Counted from the stretch's first letter, positions 41,757-50,830 are shown. The stretch is 64,000 bases of DNA from Amycolatopsis japonica (GCF_000732925.1 NZ_CP008953.1:4216001-4280000); one strand, 5' to 3'. Made by a program: numbers and translations. Notes: generated from the letters alone by a model not told the origin.

Positions 41757-43259
41757 CTAGTCCGAACCGGTGAGCGCCTCCACCAGCTCCTCGGCGGTCG
41801 CGGAGTCGTCCAGCAACTTCCCCACGTGGGCCTTCGTGCCCCGCAACGGCTCCAACGTCGGGATCCGCACCAGCGATTCCCTGCCGACGTCGAAGATGAC
41901 CGAATCCCACGACGCCGCGGCGATGGAGTTGGCGTACTTCTCCAGCGTGCGGCCCCGGAAATAGGCCCTGGTGTCCGAAGGCGGGGTCGTGACCGCCTCC
42001 AGCACCTCCTCCTCGGTCACCAGGCGCTTCATCGAACCCCTGGTGACGAGCCTGTTGTACAGGCCCTTGTCCAACCGGACATCCGAGTACTGCAGGTCGA
42101 CCAGCCGCAACCGCGGCGCGCCCCAGGCCAGCTGGTCCCGCGCGCGGTAGCCCTCGAGCAACCGCAGCTTCGCCGGCCAGTCCAGCCTGTCCGCGCATTC
42201 CTGGGGGTCCCGTGCCAGCGCGTCGAGGATCTCGCCCCAGACCCGCAGGACCTCCTTGGAGGCTTCGTCCGCGCCGGTGCGCTCCAGGTTCGCCGACGCG
42301 ATCTCGTGGTAGGCGAACTGGAGGTCCAGCCCGGTGTACTTGCGCCCGTTGGCCAGCGACACCTTGGCCTTCAGCGTGGGGTCGTGGCTGATCTGGTGCA
42401 CGGCCCGCACCGGCTCGTCCAGTTTCAGGTCGTCGAACCGGATACCCGCCTCGATCAGGTCCAGCACCAGCGCCGTCGTGCCGACCTTGAGATACGTCGA
42501 GTACTCGGCCAGGTTCGCGTCGCCGATGATGACGTGGAGACGGCGGTACTTGTCCGCGTCGGCGTGCGGCTCGTCGCGGGTGTTGATGATGCCGCGTTTG
42601 AGCGTCGTCTCCAGGCCGACCTCGACCTCGATGTAGTCGGACCGCTGCGAGAGCTGGAAGCCCGCTTCCTCGCTCTGCTGCCCGACGCCGACCCGGCCGG
42701 AACCCGTGATCACCTGTCGGGAGACGAAGAACGGCGTCAATCCCCCGATCACCGCGGTGAACGGGGTCGACCGCTGCATCAGGTAGTTCTCGTGCGTGCC
42801 GTAGCTCGCACCCTTGCCGTCGACGTTGTTCTTGTACAGCTGAAGCGGGGGCTGCCCGGGAACGGTGGCCGCCTTGCGCGCCGCCTCCTCCATGACCCGT
42901 TCACCCGCCTTGTCCCAGATGACCGCGTCACGCGCGTTCGTCACCTCGGGCGCCGAGTACTCCGGGTGAGCGTGGTCGACGTACAACCGCGCCCCATTGG
43001 TCAGGATCACGTTCGCCGCGCCGAGGTCCTCGACGTCCGGGTCGTGCCCTGGGCCGCTCGGGCCGGTCAGGTCGAACCCGCGGGCGTCGCGCAGGGGTGA
43101 TTCCACCTCGTAGTCCCAGCGTGCCCGCCTCGCCCGCGGGACGTCCGCCGCGGCCGCGTAGGCGAGCACGACCTGGGTCGAGGTGAGTACCGGGTTCGCC
43201 GTCGCGTCGCCCGGCACCGCGATGCCGTACTCGACTTCGGTTCCCATGATCCGCCGCAT
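41757..43259 (-). CDS. dop: Pup deamidase/depupylase Dop
   Basis: A 500-residue protein homologous to PafA. MRRIMGTEVEYG carries the metal glutamate, and RLYVDHAHPEYSAPE contains the catalytic Asp95. VVLAYAAAADVPRARRARWDYEVESPL and SQRSDYIEVEVGLETT segments match Dop. It removes Pup from substrates. ATG 43259 has a TAGGGT -10 element (minus strand of 43267-43272) 7 nt upstream, so it is leaderless and the longer in-frame ORF is not used. It is divergent from the NUDIX gene across 34 bp. Confidence 0.95.
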   Translation of the reverse strand: MRRIMGTEVEYGIAVPGDATANPVLTSTQVVLAYAAAADVPRARRARWDYEVESPLRDARGFDLTGPSGPGHDPDVEDLGAANVILTNGARLYVDHAHPEYSAPEVTNARDAVIWDKAGERVMEEAARKAATVPGQPPLQLYKNNVDGKGASYGTHENYLMQRSTPFTAVIGGLTPFFVSRQVITGSGRVGVGQQSEEAGFQLSQRSDYIEVEVGLETTLKRGIINTRDEPHADADKYRRLHVIIGDANLAEYSTYLKVGTTALVLDLIEAGIRFDDLKLDEPVRAVHQISHDPTLKAKVSLANGRKYTGLDLQFAYHEIASANLERTGADEASKEVLRVWGEILDALARDPQECADRLDWPAKLRLLEGYRARDQLAWGAPRLRLVDLQYSDVRLDKGLYNRLVTRGSMKRLVTEEEVLEAVTTPPSDTRAYFRGRTLEKYANSIAAASWDSVIFDVGRESLVRIPTLEPLRGTKAHVGKLLDDSATAEELVEALTGSD

Positions 43260-43293
43260 ACCCACCACCCTACGGGGTCGGAGGCGTGCGACG

Positions 43294-43821
43294 ATGCCCC
43301 CCATGTCAGGCAGTGACGAACTCGTTGCGCTCTATGACCTCGACGGAACCGCGGTGGGGGCGGCCACGCGCTCCCGGGTCCGCGCCGAGGGACTCTGGCA
43401 CGCGGCGGGCGTGGTGTTGGTCCGTTCGAGTGACGGAGAGCGTGTCTACGTGCATCTCCGTACGGCCACCAAGGACGTCTATCCCTCCACATGGGACTGC
43501 TGGGCAGGCGGCATCGTCGCCGCGGGCGAGACGCCGGAGGAATGCGCACGCCGGGAACTGGCTGAAGAACTGGGTGTTCACGGAGTGGAACTGCGCCCGC
43601 TTTTCGTCCACGTCACCGACGACGACACGATCCGGGCCCACAACTTCGCCTTCGAAACGCGCTGGGACGGCCCTTTCGTCCACCAGCCGTCCGAAGTGGT
43701 CGAAGGACGGTGGCTGACACTGAGTGAGTTGCGTTCGTGGCTCGACGATCCGGAGAGCCGGTTCATCCCGGACGGTCGGCTGGGCGCCCTGGAATGGTTC
43801 CGGCGGGAAGACGCGCGCTAG
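43294..43821 (+). CDS. NUDIX hydrolase
   Basis: A 175-residue NUDIX protein. The NUDIX box GIVAAGETPEECARRELAEE is intact, with AEELGV following. The WHAAGVVLVRS start and the 'KDVYPSTWDCW' loop resemble isopentenyl-diphosphate isomerase-like and ADP-ribose pyrophosphatase relatives; substrate unknown. ATG 43294 has CGGAGG (43279-43284) 9 nt upstream, favouring it over ATG 43303. Its TAG stop overlaps the convergent lipoprotein gene within CTAG. Confidence 0.88.
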   Translation: MPPMSGSDELVALYDLDGTAVGAATRSRVRAEGLWHAAGVVLVRSSDGERVYVHLRTATKDVYPSTWDCWAGGIVAAGETPEECARRELAEELGVHGVELRPLFVHVTDDDTIRAHNFAFETRWDGPFVHQPSEVVEGRWLTLSELRSWLDDPESRFIPDGRLGALEWFRREDAR

Positions 43822-44423
43822 GCCGAACGGAGGCGCTGCGCGACGATCGGCAACAGCCGCTTCGCCGCGTCCGTCGCCCGCGCTTCGGTTCCGGCGGTCA
43901 CGCTGAGGGCGGAGACGAGTTTCCCCTTGGCGAGCAACACCGTGCACGTCGTGTCCTCGCACCAGGCGCGCTGGACTTCGATGCCGGTCTGCTTCGTCAG
44001 GGTGAGTTTCCTGCCTTCGCAGTCCGCCTGGGTGACGACGTCCGAAGCGTCTCGGTCGGTGTATTCGGTGACCTGGTGTTCCAGCGTCGAGCCGCTCGGG
44101 TACGACCACGACGCCGAACGGCTCGTGCCGCGCGTCAGACCGGTCAGACAGCCGGACACCTTGCTCTCACCGGGAACGACCTCTTCCTCGGCGACGTCCT
44201 CGTCGGTCAGCAACGCGGCGGAGACGGCCGCGGGGACGGGAGCCTGGGTCGACGACGGCGGAACCGGATTGGCCTGCGGCTTGACCGAAGGCTGTGCGGG
44301 CTCGACCGTGGGCGTCGGTGTCGGGTCGTCGTAGTAGGTGTCGAGGTCGTTGGGACGGTCGGCGCATCCCGACAGACCGAACAGCGCGACCGTCGCCACC
44401 GCGAGTACCTGCCGATGACGCAC
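43818..44423 (-). CDS. Secreted lipoprotein of unknown function
   Basis: A 201-residue protein with a lipoprotein signal (VRHRQVLAVATVALFGLSGC; lipobox LSGC), a Pro/Thr-rich linker, and a domain with cysteines in SGCLTG, QADCEG, AWCEDTTCTVL. This cysteine pattern suggests two or more disulfides. GTG 44423 has GGGGAGGA 7 nt upstream. It shares orientation with the aldo/keto reductase gene upstream. Family not recognised. Confidence 0.75.
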   Translation of the reverse strand: MRHRQVLAVATVALFGLSGCADRPNDLDTYYDDPTPTPTVEPAQPSVKPQANPVPPSSTQAPVPAAVSAALLTDEDVAEEEVVPGESKVSGCLTGLTRGTSRSASWSYPSGSTLEHQVTEYTDRDASDVVTQADCEGRKLTLTKQTGIEVQRAWCEDTTCTVLLAKGKLVSALSVTAGTEARATDAAKRLLPIVAQRLRSA

Positions 44424-44479
44424 TCTCGAGTCCTCCCCGATGTCCCGCCTGACGTTTGCCGCGAGACTAGTCCAGCCCT

Positions 44480-45433
44480 TCACCGCCAGCCGAGGCAGGA
44501 CCTGTGCCGCCAGTACGCGGATGGCTCCTCGGCGAGCGCGGCGAGTTCTGCGAGTTCGTCGGCGGTCGGCTTTACCTTCGCGGCAACGAGATTCTCCCGC
44601 AGCTGCGCCGTGCTCGACGGCCCGATGACCGCGACCGGCCGCCAGTCCTGCGCGAGCACCGCCGCGATGGCCACCGCGTCCGGCCCCGTCCCGTGCTCCC
44701 GCGCGATCCGCGCGAGCGGCGACGGCGGCTCGACCACGAGCCGTCCGTTCGCGACGGTTTCCTTGACCAGCACCCGTTTCCCGGCGGCGTGCGCTTCCGC
44801 GAGCGCCGGGCCGACCGAGGGTTCGAGCAGGTTCCACGTCGACTGCACGGCGCTGAACACCGGCGTTCCGGCCACCTCCAGCTCGAACGCCCGCCGTACC
44901 GCGTCCGCCTGGGCGGGACCGGACGTGGAGAAGCCCACCGGGACACCGCCGGCGGCGAGTTCGGCGAGCGCGCCGATCAGCCGGTCGTCGGTGAACAGAG
45001 GACTGTCCACAGTGAGCGAGTGGACCTGGTAGAGCGAAACCGCCTTTCCCAGCAGGTCAACGGTTTCCGCCCACTGCCCGGCGAACCGCGCGGCGGTGTG
45101 CTCCTTGACCTCGTGCACCGGCGCGTCGAGCTTCCACTCCCCCACGTAGCGGTAGCCCCATTTGCTCGACACCGTCACGTCCGCGTGGCCGCGGTCGGCG
45201 AGCCAGCCGGCCAGGAACTCTTCCGAAGAACCATACGAACGGGCGACGTCGATCCAGCGGACGCCCGCGCCGTACGCGTCGTCCAGCACTGCGTAGGTCG
45301 CCGCGCGCATCGCCTCGAACCCACGTCCCGGCGGCAACGCCTCGGCCCGGCCGAGGTTGATGTAGGCGGGCCTGCCGAGTGCCGCCAGCCCGACGGCGAT
45401 CCGGTCGCCGACGGGGATTTCCGTGTCCGTCAC
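44480..45433 (-). CDS. Aldo/keto reductase
   Basis: A 317-residue AKR barrel: WIDVARSYGSSEEFLAGW carries the catalytic Asp and Tyr, SSKWGY the Lys and YQVHSL the His. The NADPH-binding AVIGPSSTAQL motif is near the C-terminus. GTG 45433 is preferred because AAGGAGCCC precedes it and it overlaps the upstream ORF stop by 4 nt. Substrate unknown. Confidence 0.87.
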   Translation of the reverse strand: MTDTEIPVGDRIAVGLAALGRPAYINLGRAEALPPGRGFEAMRAATYAVLDDAYGAGVRWIDVARSYGSSEEFLAGWLADRGHADVTVSSKWGYRYVGEWKLDAPVHEVKEHTAARFAGQWAETVDLLGKAVSLYQVHSLTVDSPLFTDDRLIGALAELAAGGVPVGFSTSGPAQADAVRRAFELEVAGTPVFSAVQSTWNLLEPSVGPALAEAHAAGKRVLVKETVANGRLVVEPPSPLARIAREHGTGPDAVAIAAVLAQDWRPVAVIGPSSTAQLRENLVAAKVKPTADELAELAALAEEPSAYWRHRSCLGWR

Positions 45434-45774
45434 CGGGCTCCTTCGTTCTTGTGGCGGAGGATCGCGAGCCACTGGCCCGAATTCTGCGCCTGCCGGTGCA
45501 GCTTTTCGAGGCGGGCCGCCGGCGCCCGAACGTAACCCTTGCCGAACACCGGCGCGATCTGGCGGAGGCTGGCACCCTCCTCCCTCGCGGCGAGCAATGC
45601 CCAGTCGGAGGCGTCGGCGCAGGCCGCGGAAGCGCGGCGCAACTCGCCGAGCAGCTCGATCAGTTCGGGCGCGCTCACCTCGCCCGACCGGACGGCGGCG
45701 GCCGTGGTTTCCAGCCAGGCCAGGACATCGGCTTCGGTGATCGGCGCGCGCGGGCGCCCGGAGGATTCGCTCAC
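45430..45774 (-). CDS. Hypothetical small protein coupled to the aldo/keto reductase
   Basis: A 114-residue protein, mainly helical, with EADVLAWLETTAAAV, a helix-turn-helix-like SLRQIAPVFGKGYVRAP and a basic C-terminus (KLHRQAQNSGQWLAILRHK). DNA binding is possible but not established. It overlaps the reductase start by 4 nt. GTG 45774 start. Confidence 0.6.
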   Translation of the reverse strand: MSESSGRPRAPITEADVLAWLETTAAAVRSGEVSAPELIELLGELRRASAACADASDWALLAAREEGASLRQIAPVFGKGYVRAPAARLEKLHRQAQNSGQWLAILRHKNEGAR

Positions 45775-45918
45775 AGCCCGGAAGTATAGGTCGTTATACG
45801 GACGATTCGGCCGAGCGCCACGCGGGAGGCGTCGGACACATCGTCCGAAAACCGCTGGAGCGCAAGGGGGATGCCGGGATTCACTGAGCGCGGACTTGCG
45901 GAATCAGGAGAAGGACAA

Positions 45919-46830
45919 TTGGGACGTTTCAGTATCGCGATCCGGTTCGCGGCGCTCGCGATCGTATGGGGTGCGAGTTTTCTGTTCATCAAGGTCGGTC
46001 TCACCGGCCTGTCACCCGCTCAGGTGGCACTCTCTCGCGTCTGCCTCGGCGCGGTGGCGCTGATGGCCATCGCCGCGTGGCGTCGTAAGCCACTCCCCCG
46101 CGATCCGGTGCTCTGGGGCCATCTCGCGGTCGTCTCCGTGCTGCTGTGCGTCATCCCGTTCCTGTTGTTCTCCTGGGCCGAGCAGTACATCTCGTCCGGG
46201 CTCGCCAGCATCTTCAACGCGACGACACCGCTGATCACCATGCTCATCGCCGCCGCGGCGCTGCCGTCGGAACGGTTCACCAAGGCCCGCACGACCGGGC
46301 TGATCCTCGGCTTCCTGGGAGTGCTCACCATCGTCGGGGTCTGGCAAGGGATCGACGTCTCCCACGAGCTGACCGCGCAGCTGGCCTGCTTGGGCGCGAC
46401 GACCTGCTATGGGATCTCGTTCGTCTACGTGCGACGGTTCATCTCCTGGCGGAACCTCGACGCGCCGACCATCGCGCTCGGGCAGGTCTGTTGTGGCGCC
46501 GTCGTGATGCTCGCGCTGGCGCCGTTCATCGCGACGACGCCGGTGCGCCTCGACACGCCGATCGTGCTCAGCATGATCGCGCTCGGGGCACTCGGAACCG
46601 GTCTGGCGTACGCCTGGAACGCGTCGATCATCGCGGCGTGGGGCGCGTCGAACGCCTCGGCAGTGACCTACCTCACACCCGTTGTGGGTGTCCTGCTCGG
46701 CGTTCTCGTACTCGACGAACCCCTGGCGTGGAACCAGCCCGTCGGCGCACTGCTCGTCGTCCTGGGCATTCTGGCCGCACACGGGCGGCTGAGCCCGCGC
46801 AAGAAGGTCGAAGAAGCCGTGGCCGTGTGA
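45919..46830 (+). CDS. EamA/DMT family transporter
   Basis: A 303-residue protein with ten predicted membrane segments in two five-helix EamA halves; ALAIVWGASFLFIKVGLTGL opens the first and TGLAYAWNASIIAAWGASNA is in the second. Export of a metabolite is typical. TTG 45919 follows CAGGAG (45905-45910) by 8 nt; ATG 45871 is in frame and possible. It faces arc with a hairpin between. Confidence 0.85.
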   Translation: MGRFSIAIRFAALAIVWGASFLFIKVGLTGLSPAQVALSRVCLGAVALMAIAAWRRKPLPRDPVLWGHLAVVSVLLCVIPFLLFSWAEQYISSGLASIFNATTPLITMLIAAAALPSERFTKARTTGLILGFLGVLTIVGVWQGIDVSHELTAQLACLGATTCYGISFVYVRRFISWRNLDAPTIALGQVCCGAVVMLALAPFIATTPVRLDTPIVLSMIALGALGTGLAYAWNASIIAAWGASNASAVTYLTPVVGVLLGVLVLDEPLAWNQPVGALLVVLGILAAHGRLSPRKKVEEAVAV

Positions 46831-46832
46831 CG

Positions 46833-46877
46833 CGAAGGGGCCCTTCACCGCAACGTATGCGGTGAAGGGCCCCTTCG
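46833..46877. terminator. Bidirectional 20-bp hairpin between EamA and arc
   Basis: 46833-46852 pairs perfectly with 46858-46877 (arm CGAAGGGGCCCTTCACCGCA, loop ACGTA). Stops lie 3 nt to the left and 8 nt to the right, so it fits as a shared terminator for both convergent transcripts. Confidence 0.9.
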
Positions 46878-46884
46878 GTTCGGA

Positions 46885-48687
46885 CTACAGGTACTGACCG
46901 GTGTTCGTGGCGGTGTCTATCGCCCGCCCCGAATCCTGGTTCTTGCCGGTGACGAGCGTGCGGATGTAGACGATCCGCTCGCCCTTCTTGCCGGAGATCC
47001 GGGCCCAGTCGTCCGGGTTGGTGGTGTTGGGCAGGTCCTCGTTCTCCGCGAACTCGTCGACGATCGCGTCCAGCAGATGCTGCACGCGCAGGCCGGGCTG
47101 CTTGGTCTCCAGCACCGACTTGATGGCCGACTTCTTCGCCCGGTCCACGATGTTCTGGATCATCGCGCCCGAGTTGAAGTCGCGGAAGTACAGGACTTCC
47201 TTGTCACCGTTGGCGTAGGTGACCTCGAGGAACCGGTTCTCGTCCGTCTCTTCGTACATCCGCTCGACGGTGTGCTGGATCATCGCGTCGAAGGTCGCCT
47301 TCACGTCCCCGCCGAACTCGGCGAGGTCGTCCGCGTGGATCGGGAGACCGTCGGACAGGTACTTGGAGAAGATGTCCTTCGCGCCTTCGGCGTCCGGACG
47401 CTCGATCTTGATCTTGACGTCGAGCCGGCCCGGCCGCAGGATCGCCGGGTCGATCATGTCCTCGCGGTTGGAGGCGCCGATGACGATGACGTTCTCCAGG
47501 CCTTCGACACCGTCGATCTCCGAAAGCAGCTGCGGGACGATCGTGGTCTCCACGTCGGAGGACACGCCCGAACCGCGGGTGCGGAAGATCGAGTCCATCT
47601 CGTCGAAGAACACGATCACCGGGGTGCCTTCGGAGGCCTTTTCCCGAGCCCGCTGGAAGATCAGGCGGATATGCCGCTCGGTCTCCCCGACGAACTTGTT
47701 CAGCAGTTCCGGACCCTTGATGTTCAGGAAGTAGGACTTCCCGTCCGCCGAGTCGCCGCGGGCTTCCGCGACCTTCTTGGCGAGCGAGTTGGCCACCGCC
47801 TTGGCGATGAGGGTCTTTCCGCAGCCAGGAGGCCCGTAGAGCAGCACGCCCTTCGGCGGACGCAGCTGGTACTCCTGGTACAGATCCGCGTGCAGGAACG
47901 GAAGCTCGACGGCGTCGCGGATCTGCTCGATCTGCCGGGTGAGGCCACCGATGTCCTCGTAGCGGACGTCGGGCACCTCCTCCAGCACGAGATCCTCGAC
48001 CTCCGCCTTCGGCACGCGCTCGTAGGCGTAACCGGCCTTCGAGTCCACCAGCAGGGAATCGCCCGGCTTGAGGGGCTGTTCGGCCAGCGGGTCGGAGAGC
48101 AGGACGACCCGCTCCTCGTCCGCGTGACCGACCACGAGCGCACGGGGGCTGCCGCCCTCGACGTCCGGGGCCAGCACCTCGCGCAGCGCGCAGACCTCGC
48201 CGATCCGCTCGAAGTCACCGCCTTCGACGACGGTGAGCGCCTCGTTGAGCCGCAACGCCTGTCCGCGCTGCAGCGACGAGACCTCGACCGCGGGTGAGAC
48301 CGAAACCCGCATCTTGCGGCCCGCGGTGAACACGTCCACCGTGTTGTCCTCGTACGCGGTGACGAACACGCCGTAACCGCTCGGAGGCTGGGCCAGCCTG
48401 TCGACCTCCTCCCGCAACGCGAGCAACTGGCCACGCGCCTCGCGGAGCGTCTCGACCAGTTTCGTGTTGCGTTCCGTGAGTTGGCTCACGCGTTCCGACG
48501 CCTCGGCGAGTCGCTGCTCCAGCACTCGGTTCTGACGTGGGGAATCGGTGAGCTTCCGGCGCAGCAGGGCGACTTCCTCCTCGAGGAAGCGGATTTGACG
48601 TGCCTGCTCGTCGGACGTGGTTCCAGCTCCGGTCGTTTCTGAAGGGTCGGCCTCCTCGCGCCGACCTCCGGGAAGGTCATGATGCAT
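46885..48687 (-). CDS. arc: Proteasome-activating AAA ATPase Arc/Mpa
   Basis: A 600-residue AAA+ protein. N-terminal coiled coil (about 28-100), double OB domain (about 97-245), AAA module with Walker A GPPGCGKT at 285-292 and Walker B VIVFFDEMD at 357-365, and the C-terminal GQYL that docks into PrcA. It binds Pup's helix and threads substrates into the chamber. ATG 48687 has GAGGAGG 6 nt upstream; the longer ORF upstream is not used. It is separated from dop by about 3.6 kb of accessory genes. Confidence 0.97.
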   Translation of the reverse strand: MHHDLPGGRREEADPSETTGAGTTSDEQARQIRFLEEEVALLRRKLTDSPRQNRVLEQRLAEASERVSQLTERNTKLVETLREARGQLLALREEVDRLAQPPSGYGVFVTAYEDNTVDVFTAGRKMRVSVSPAVEVSSLQRGQALRLNEALTVVEGGDFERIGEVCALREVLAPDVEGGSPRALVVGHADEERVVLLSDPLAEQPLKPGDSLLVDSKAGYAYERVPKAEVEDLVLEEVPDVRYEDIGGLTRQIEQIRDAVELPFLHADLYQEYQLRPPKGVLLYGPPGCGKTLIAKAVANSLAKKVAEARGDSADGKSYFLNIKGPELLNKFVGETERHIRLIFQRAREKASEGTPVIVFFDEMDSIFRTRGSGVSSDVETTIVPQLLSEIDGVEGLENVIVIGASNREDMIDPAILRPGRLDVKIKIERPDAEGAKDIFSKYLSDGLPIHADDLAEFGGDVKATFDAMIQHTVERMYEETDENRFLEVTYANGDKEVLYFRDFNSGAMIQNIVDRAKKSAIKSVLETKQPGLRVQHLLDAIVDEFAENEDLPNTTNPDDWARISGKKGERIVYIRTLVTGKNQDSGRAIDTATNTGQYL

Positions 48688-49049
48688 CGGGCACCTCCTC
48701 GGAGTGCTTTTCATTCCACGGTACCGGCGATCACCGACAATAAAAGGCCTTTCCGCATCACAAGATCGGCGCGTCGCGTTCCGGACGACCCACCAGCACG
48801 TACCTTCGCGACGCGCAAGGGGCCATCCCGGTGCCGGGTCCGGCGCACTCATGGTCACAATCCGTCCACCTGCCCTGACCTGCGACGGAATACCCGGCTC
48901 CGTCCGGGTGCAAACGGGTTTCGGGTCTCAGTTCGGCCCTAATCGAGCGGCGATCCGGCTCGATGGCTAGCATCGGGCGACGTTCGCCGGGGAGGCGGAC
49001 CCGCAGGTCATGTTGAGCATTTTCGCGGAACAGCTAGGGGGCACCAGCC
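48688..49049. other. 362-bp divergent region between arc and the 49 kb membrane protein
   Basis: No gene is seen. A minus-strand TATTGT -10-like element (48742-48737) could serve arc. A plus-strand TAGCAT (48966-48971) and AGCTAGGGGG (49031-49040) could serve the divergent gene as -10 and ribosome binding site. Confidence 0.45.
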
Positions 49050-49871
49050 ATGACATACCCGCCGCAGCAGCCCGGCGGCTACGGACAGGATCCGTACGGC
49101 CAGCAGGGCGGGTACCCGCAGAGCGGCCCCCAGCCGCAACAGGGATACCCCGGTGCCGGCCAGTACGGACAGCAGGACCCGTACGGCCAGCAGCAAGGTG
49201 GTTACCCGCAGAGCGGTCCTCAGCCCCAGCAGGGATACCCCGGTGGCACGCAGCAGTTCGGCCAGCCGGATCCGTACGGGCAGCAGGGCGGCTTCAACGC
49301 GTACCCGCAGGAAGGCGGTTACGGCGGCGGAGAGCCACCCAAGAAAAAGAAGACCGGCCTGATCGTCGGCATCGCGATCGGCGCGGTCGTGCTGGTCGGT
49401 GGCGGTGTCACCGCACTGGTCATCGCGCTGAACTCCGGCGACGACAACCCGGTCGCCGCGCCGCCCTCCAGCAGCGCCGCTCCGTCGGAGGCCCCGTCCT
49501 CGTCGCAGAAGCCGAGCTCGACGCGCACCAGGTCCAGCTCGCCGAGCACGTCGTCGACCAAGAGCTCCGGCCCGGCGCCGGGCGGCAAGGCCACGCCGCA
49601 GGAGGTCTTCGAAGGCGCCGCGACTTCCTATAGCGCGGGTGACAAGAAGACGTTCCTCGACCTGATCTGCCGTAGCGAGAACACCAAGGACGAGGGCAAG
49701 CCGCTCGACCCGATCAAGCTCGAGATCATCGAGCCCGCCAAGGAAAGCGGCGACCGGGCGACCGGGCGTTACCGCGCCACCCAGGGCACCAAGACCGCGG
49801 AAGGCACCATCACCGCGGCCAAGGAATCGGACCTGTGGTGCCTCAAGGACATCAAGGCCGACAAGAAGTGA
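49050..49871 (+). CDS. Membrane protein with Gly/Tyr/Pro/Gln repeat tail
   Basis: A 273-residue protein. Residues 1-98 are low-complexity repeats (GYPQSGPQPQQ twice, DPYGQQ several times). After PPKKKK comes one membrane segment (about 103-126), then a Ser/Pro-rich linker and an extracytoplasmic domain of about 95 residues containing cysteines in DLICRS and LWCLKD. The domain resembles small NTF2/DUF4878-like envelope domains. Function unknown. Tail style resembles the DUF4333 protein at 20195-20971. Confidence 0.75.
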   Translation: MTYPPQQPGGYGQDPYGQQGGYPQSGPQPQQGYPGAGQYGQQDPYGQQQGGYPQSGPQPQQGYPGGTQQFGQPDPYGQQGGFNAYPQEGGYGGGEPPKKKKTGLIVGIAIGAVVLVGGGVTALVIALNSGDDNPVAAPPSSSAAPSEAPSSSQKPSSTRTRSSSPSTSSTKSSGPAPGGKATPQEVFEGAATSYSAGDKKTFLDLICRSENTKDEGKPLDPIKLEIIEPAKESGDRATGRYRATQGTKTAEGTITAAKESDLWCLKDIKADKK

Positions 49872-49878
49872 CCTACCC

Positions 49879-50334
49879 GTGACGGTGAGCCACAAGCTGA
49901 CCGCCGTCGCGGTGGTTTGCGGCGCGGTCGTGGCCGGGGTCGTGGTGGGGCTGCTGCTGGTGGCCCCGTCCGGCTCCGACCCGGCCGCGTCGAGCAGTGT
50001 CACGCCCGAGCAGCGGCCGGGTTCGTCCCGTCCGGTGCCGGTGGATCCGGACGTGTCCGCGGTCGAGGTCGCCGGCAAGGCGATCGCCGCGGCCATCGTC
50101 AACCACGACGCGACCGCGTTCGGGAAGCTCACCTGTGTCCAGCAGTCCTCGGCCGATCTGGCCGAGCTCGGCCGGAAGTGGGCGGCCGCGGGGAAGGTCA
50201 CCGCGACCGTCCCCGATCCGCCGTCGGTCAGCGGCGACTCCGCCTCGGTGACCGTTCACGTCGAGGGTGCGGGCGGCCAGAAGGACACGCCGTTCCCGCT
50301 GAAGAAACAAGACGGCAAGTGGTGCGTGAAGTGA
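49879..50334 (+). CDS. Membrane-anchored hypothetical protein
   Basis: A 151-residue protein with an N-terminal membrane anchor (LTAVAVVCGAVVAGVVVGLLL), a Pro/Ser-rich linker and a small extracytoplasmic domain with cysteines in KLTCVQ and KWCVK, like the end of the preceding protein. GTG 49879 is 7 nt after the preceding stop, so the two form an operon and possibly share an NTF2-like domain. Confidence 0.65.
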   Translation: MTVSHKLTAVAVVCGAVVAGVVVGLLLVAPSGSDPAASSSVTPEQRPGSSRPVPVDPDVSAVEVAGKAIAAAIVNHDATAFGKLTCVQQSSADLAELGRKWAAAGKVTATVPDPPSVSGDSASVTVHVEGAGGQKDTPFPLKKQDGKWCVK

Positions 50335-50830
50335 TCGCCCGCGATCCGTGAAGGACCCTTCCTCGCGCCTAGTGTCCTGCGTCAGAAGTTCGTGCCTTAA
50401 GTCCGTATCGGTGTCCAGTCGTGATGCGTGTGGGCTGGGTCGTGAGTGATAAAGAGCGTTCTAACGCATTTTATCACTCACGACCCCCTCGACAAATCGG
50501 GCATGTAGACATCAACCGGACATTCAGCCGGCGAAGAGCGTCCCTGCGGGCATTCACGGCACGTCCCCTCATCGCATGCGACGAAGGGCGCTTTACCCCC
50601 GTCCCATGCGGTGAAAGGCCCCTTCAGCCACCCCGAGGCCAGAAGAACCCAAGACACGACTGGTGTCCTTTGTGGACATAATCCGGTCGAGCCTCCTGCC
50701 AACCGCCCCGTTCGAAGATCCGGTCCGAATCACCAAGAGTGGCACCGACCAGCGCTTATACGACTTTGCCGGTGCCCTGCGTCAGGTGCAGGGAAAGGGT
50801 CCTTCAGGCGAGCACGGCCACCAGTATCGA
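50335..50830. other. 496-bp gene-free stretch before trmI
   Basis: It holds an orphan arm of the palindrome family (TCCGTGAAGGACCCTTCCT from 50346), a long hairpin (50437-50486) and a weak imperfect palindrome at 50582-50627 (CGAAGGGCGC with GAAAGGCCCCTTC). No ORF is convincing and no transposase remnant is visible. Confidence 0.7.
50437..50486. repeat. AT-rich-arm hairpin
   Basis: GGGTCGTGAGTGATAAA (50437-50453) pairs perfectly with 50470-50486, and GCGTT with AACGC (50456-50460 and 50463-50467) extend the stem inward. Unlike the other palindromes it lacks TGAAGG ends and contains TGATAAA, so it belongs to a different class. Confidence 0.85.

Noticed and set aside
50335..50830. Remnant insertion sequence or attachment site
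   Set aside because: No transposase or integrase fragment, no tRNA end and no flanking direct repeat could be seen; only hairpins and an orphan arm.
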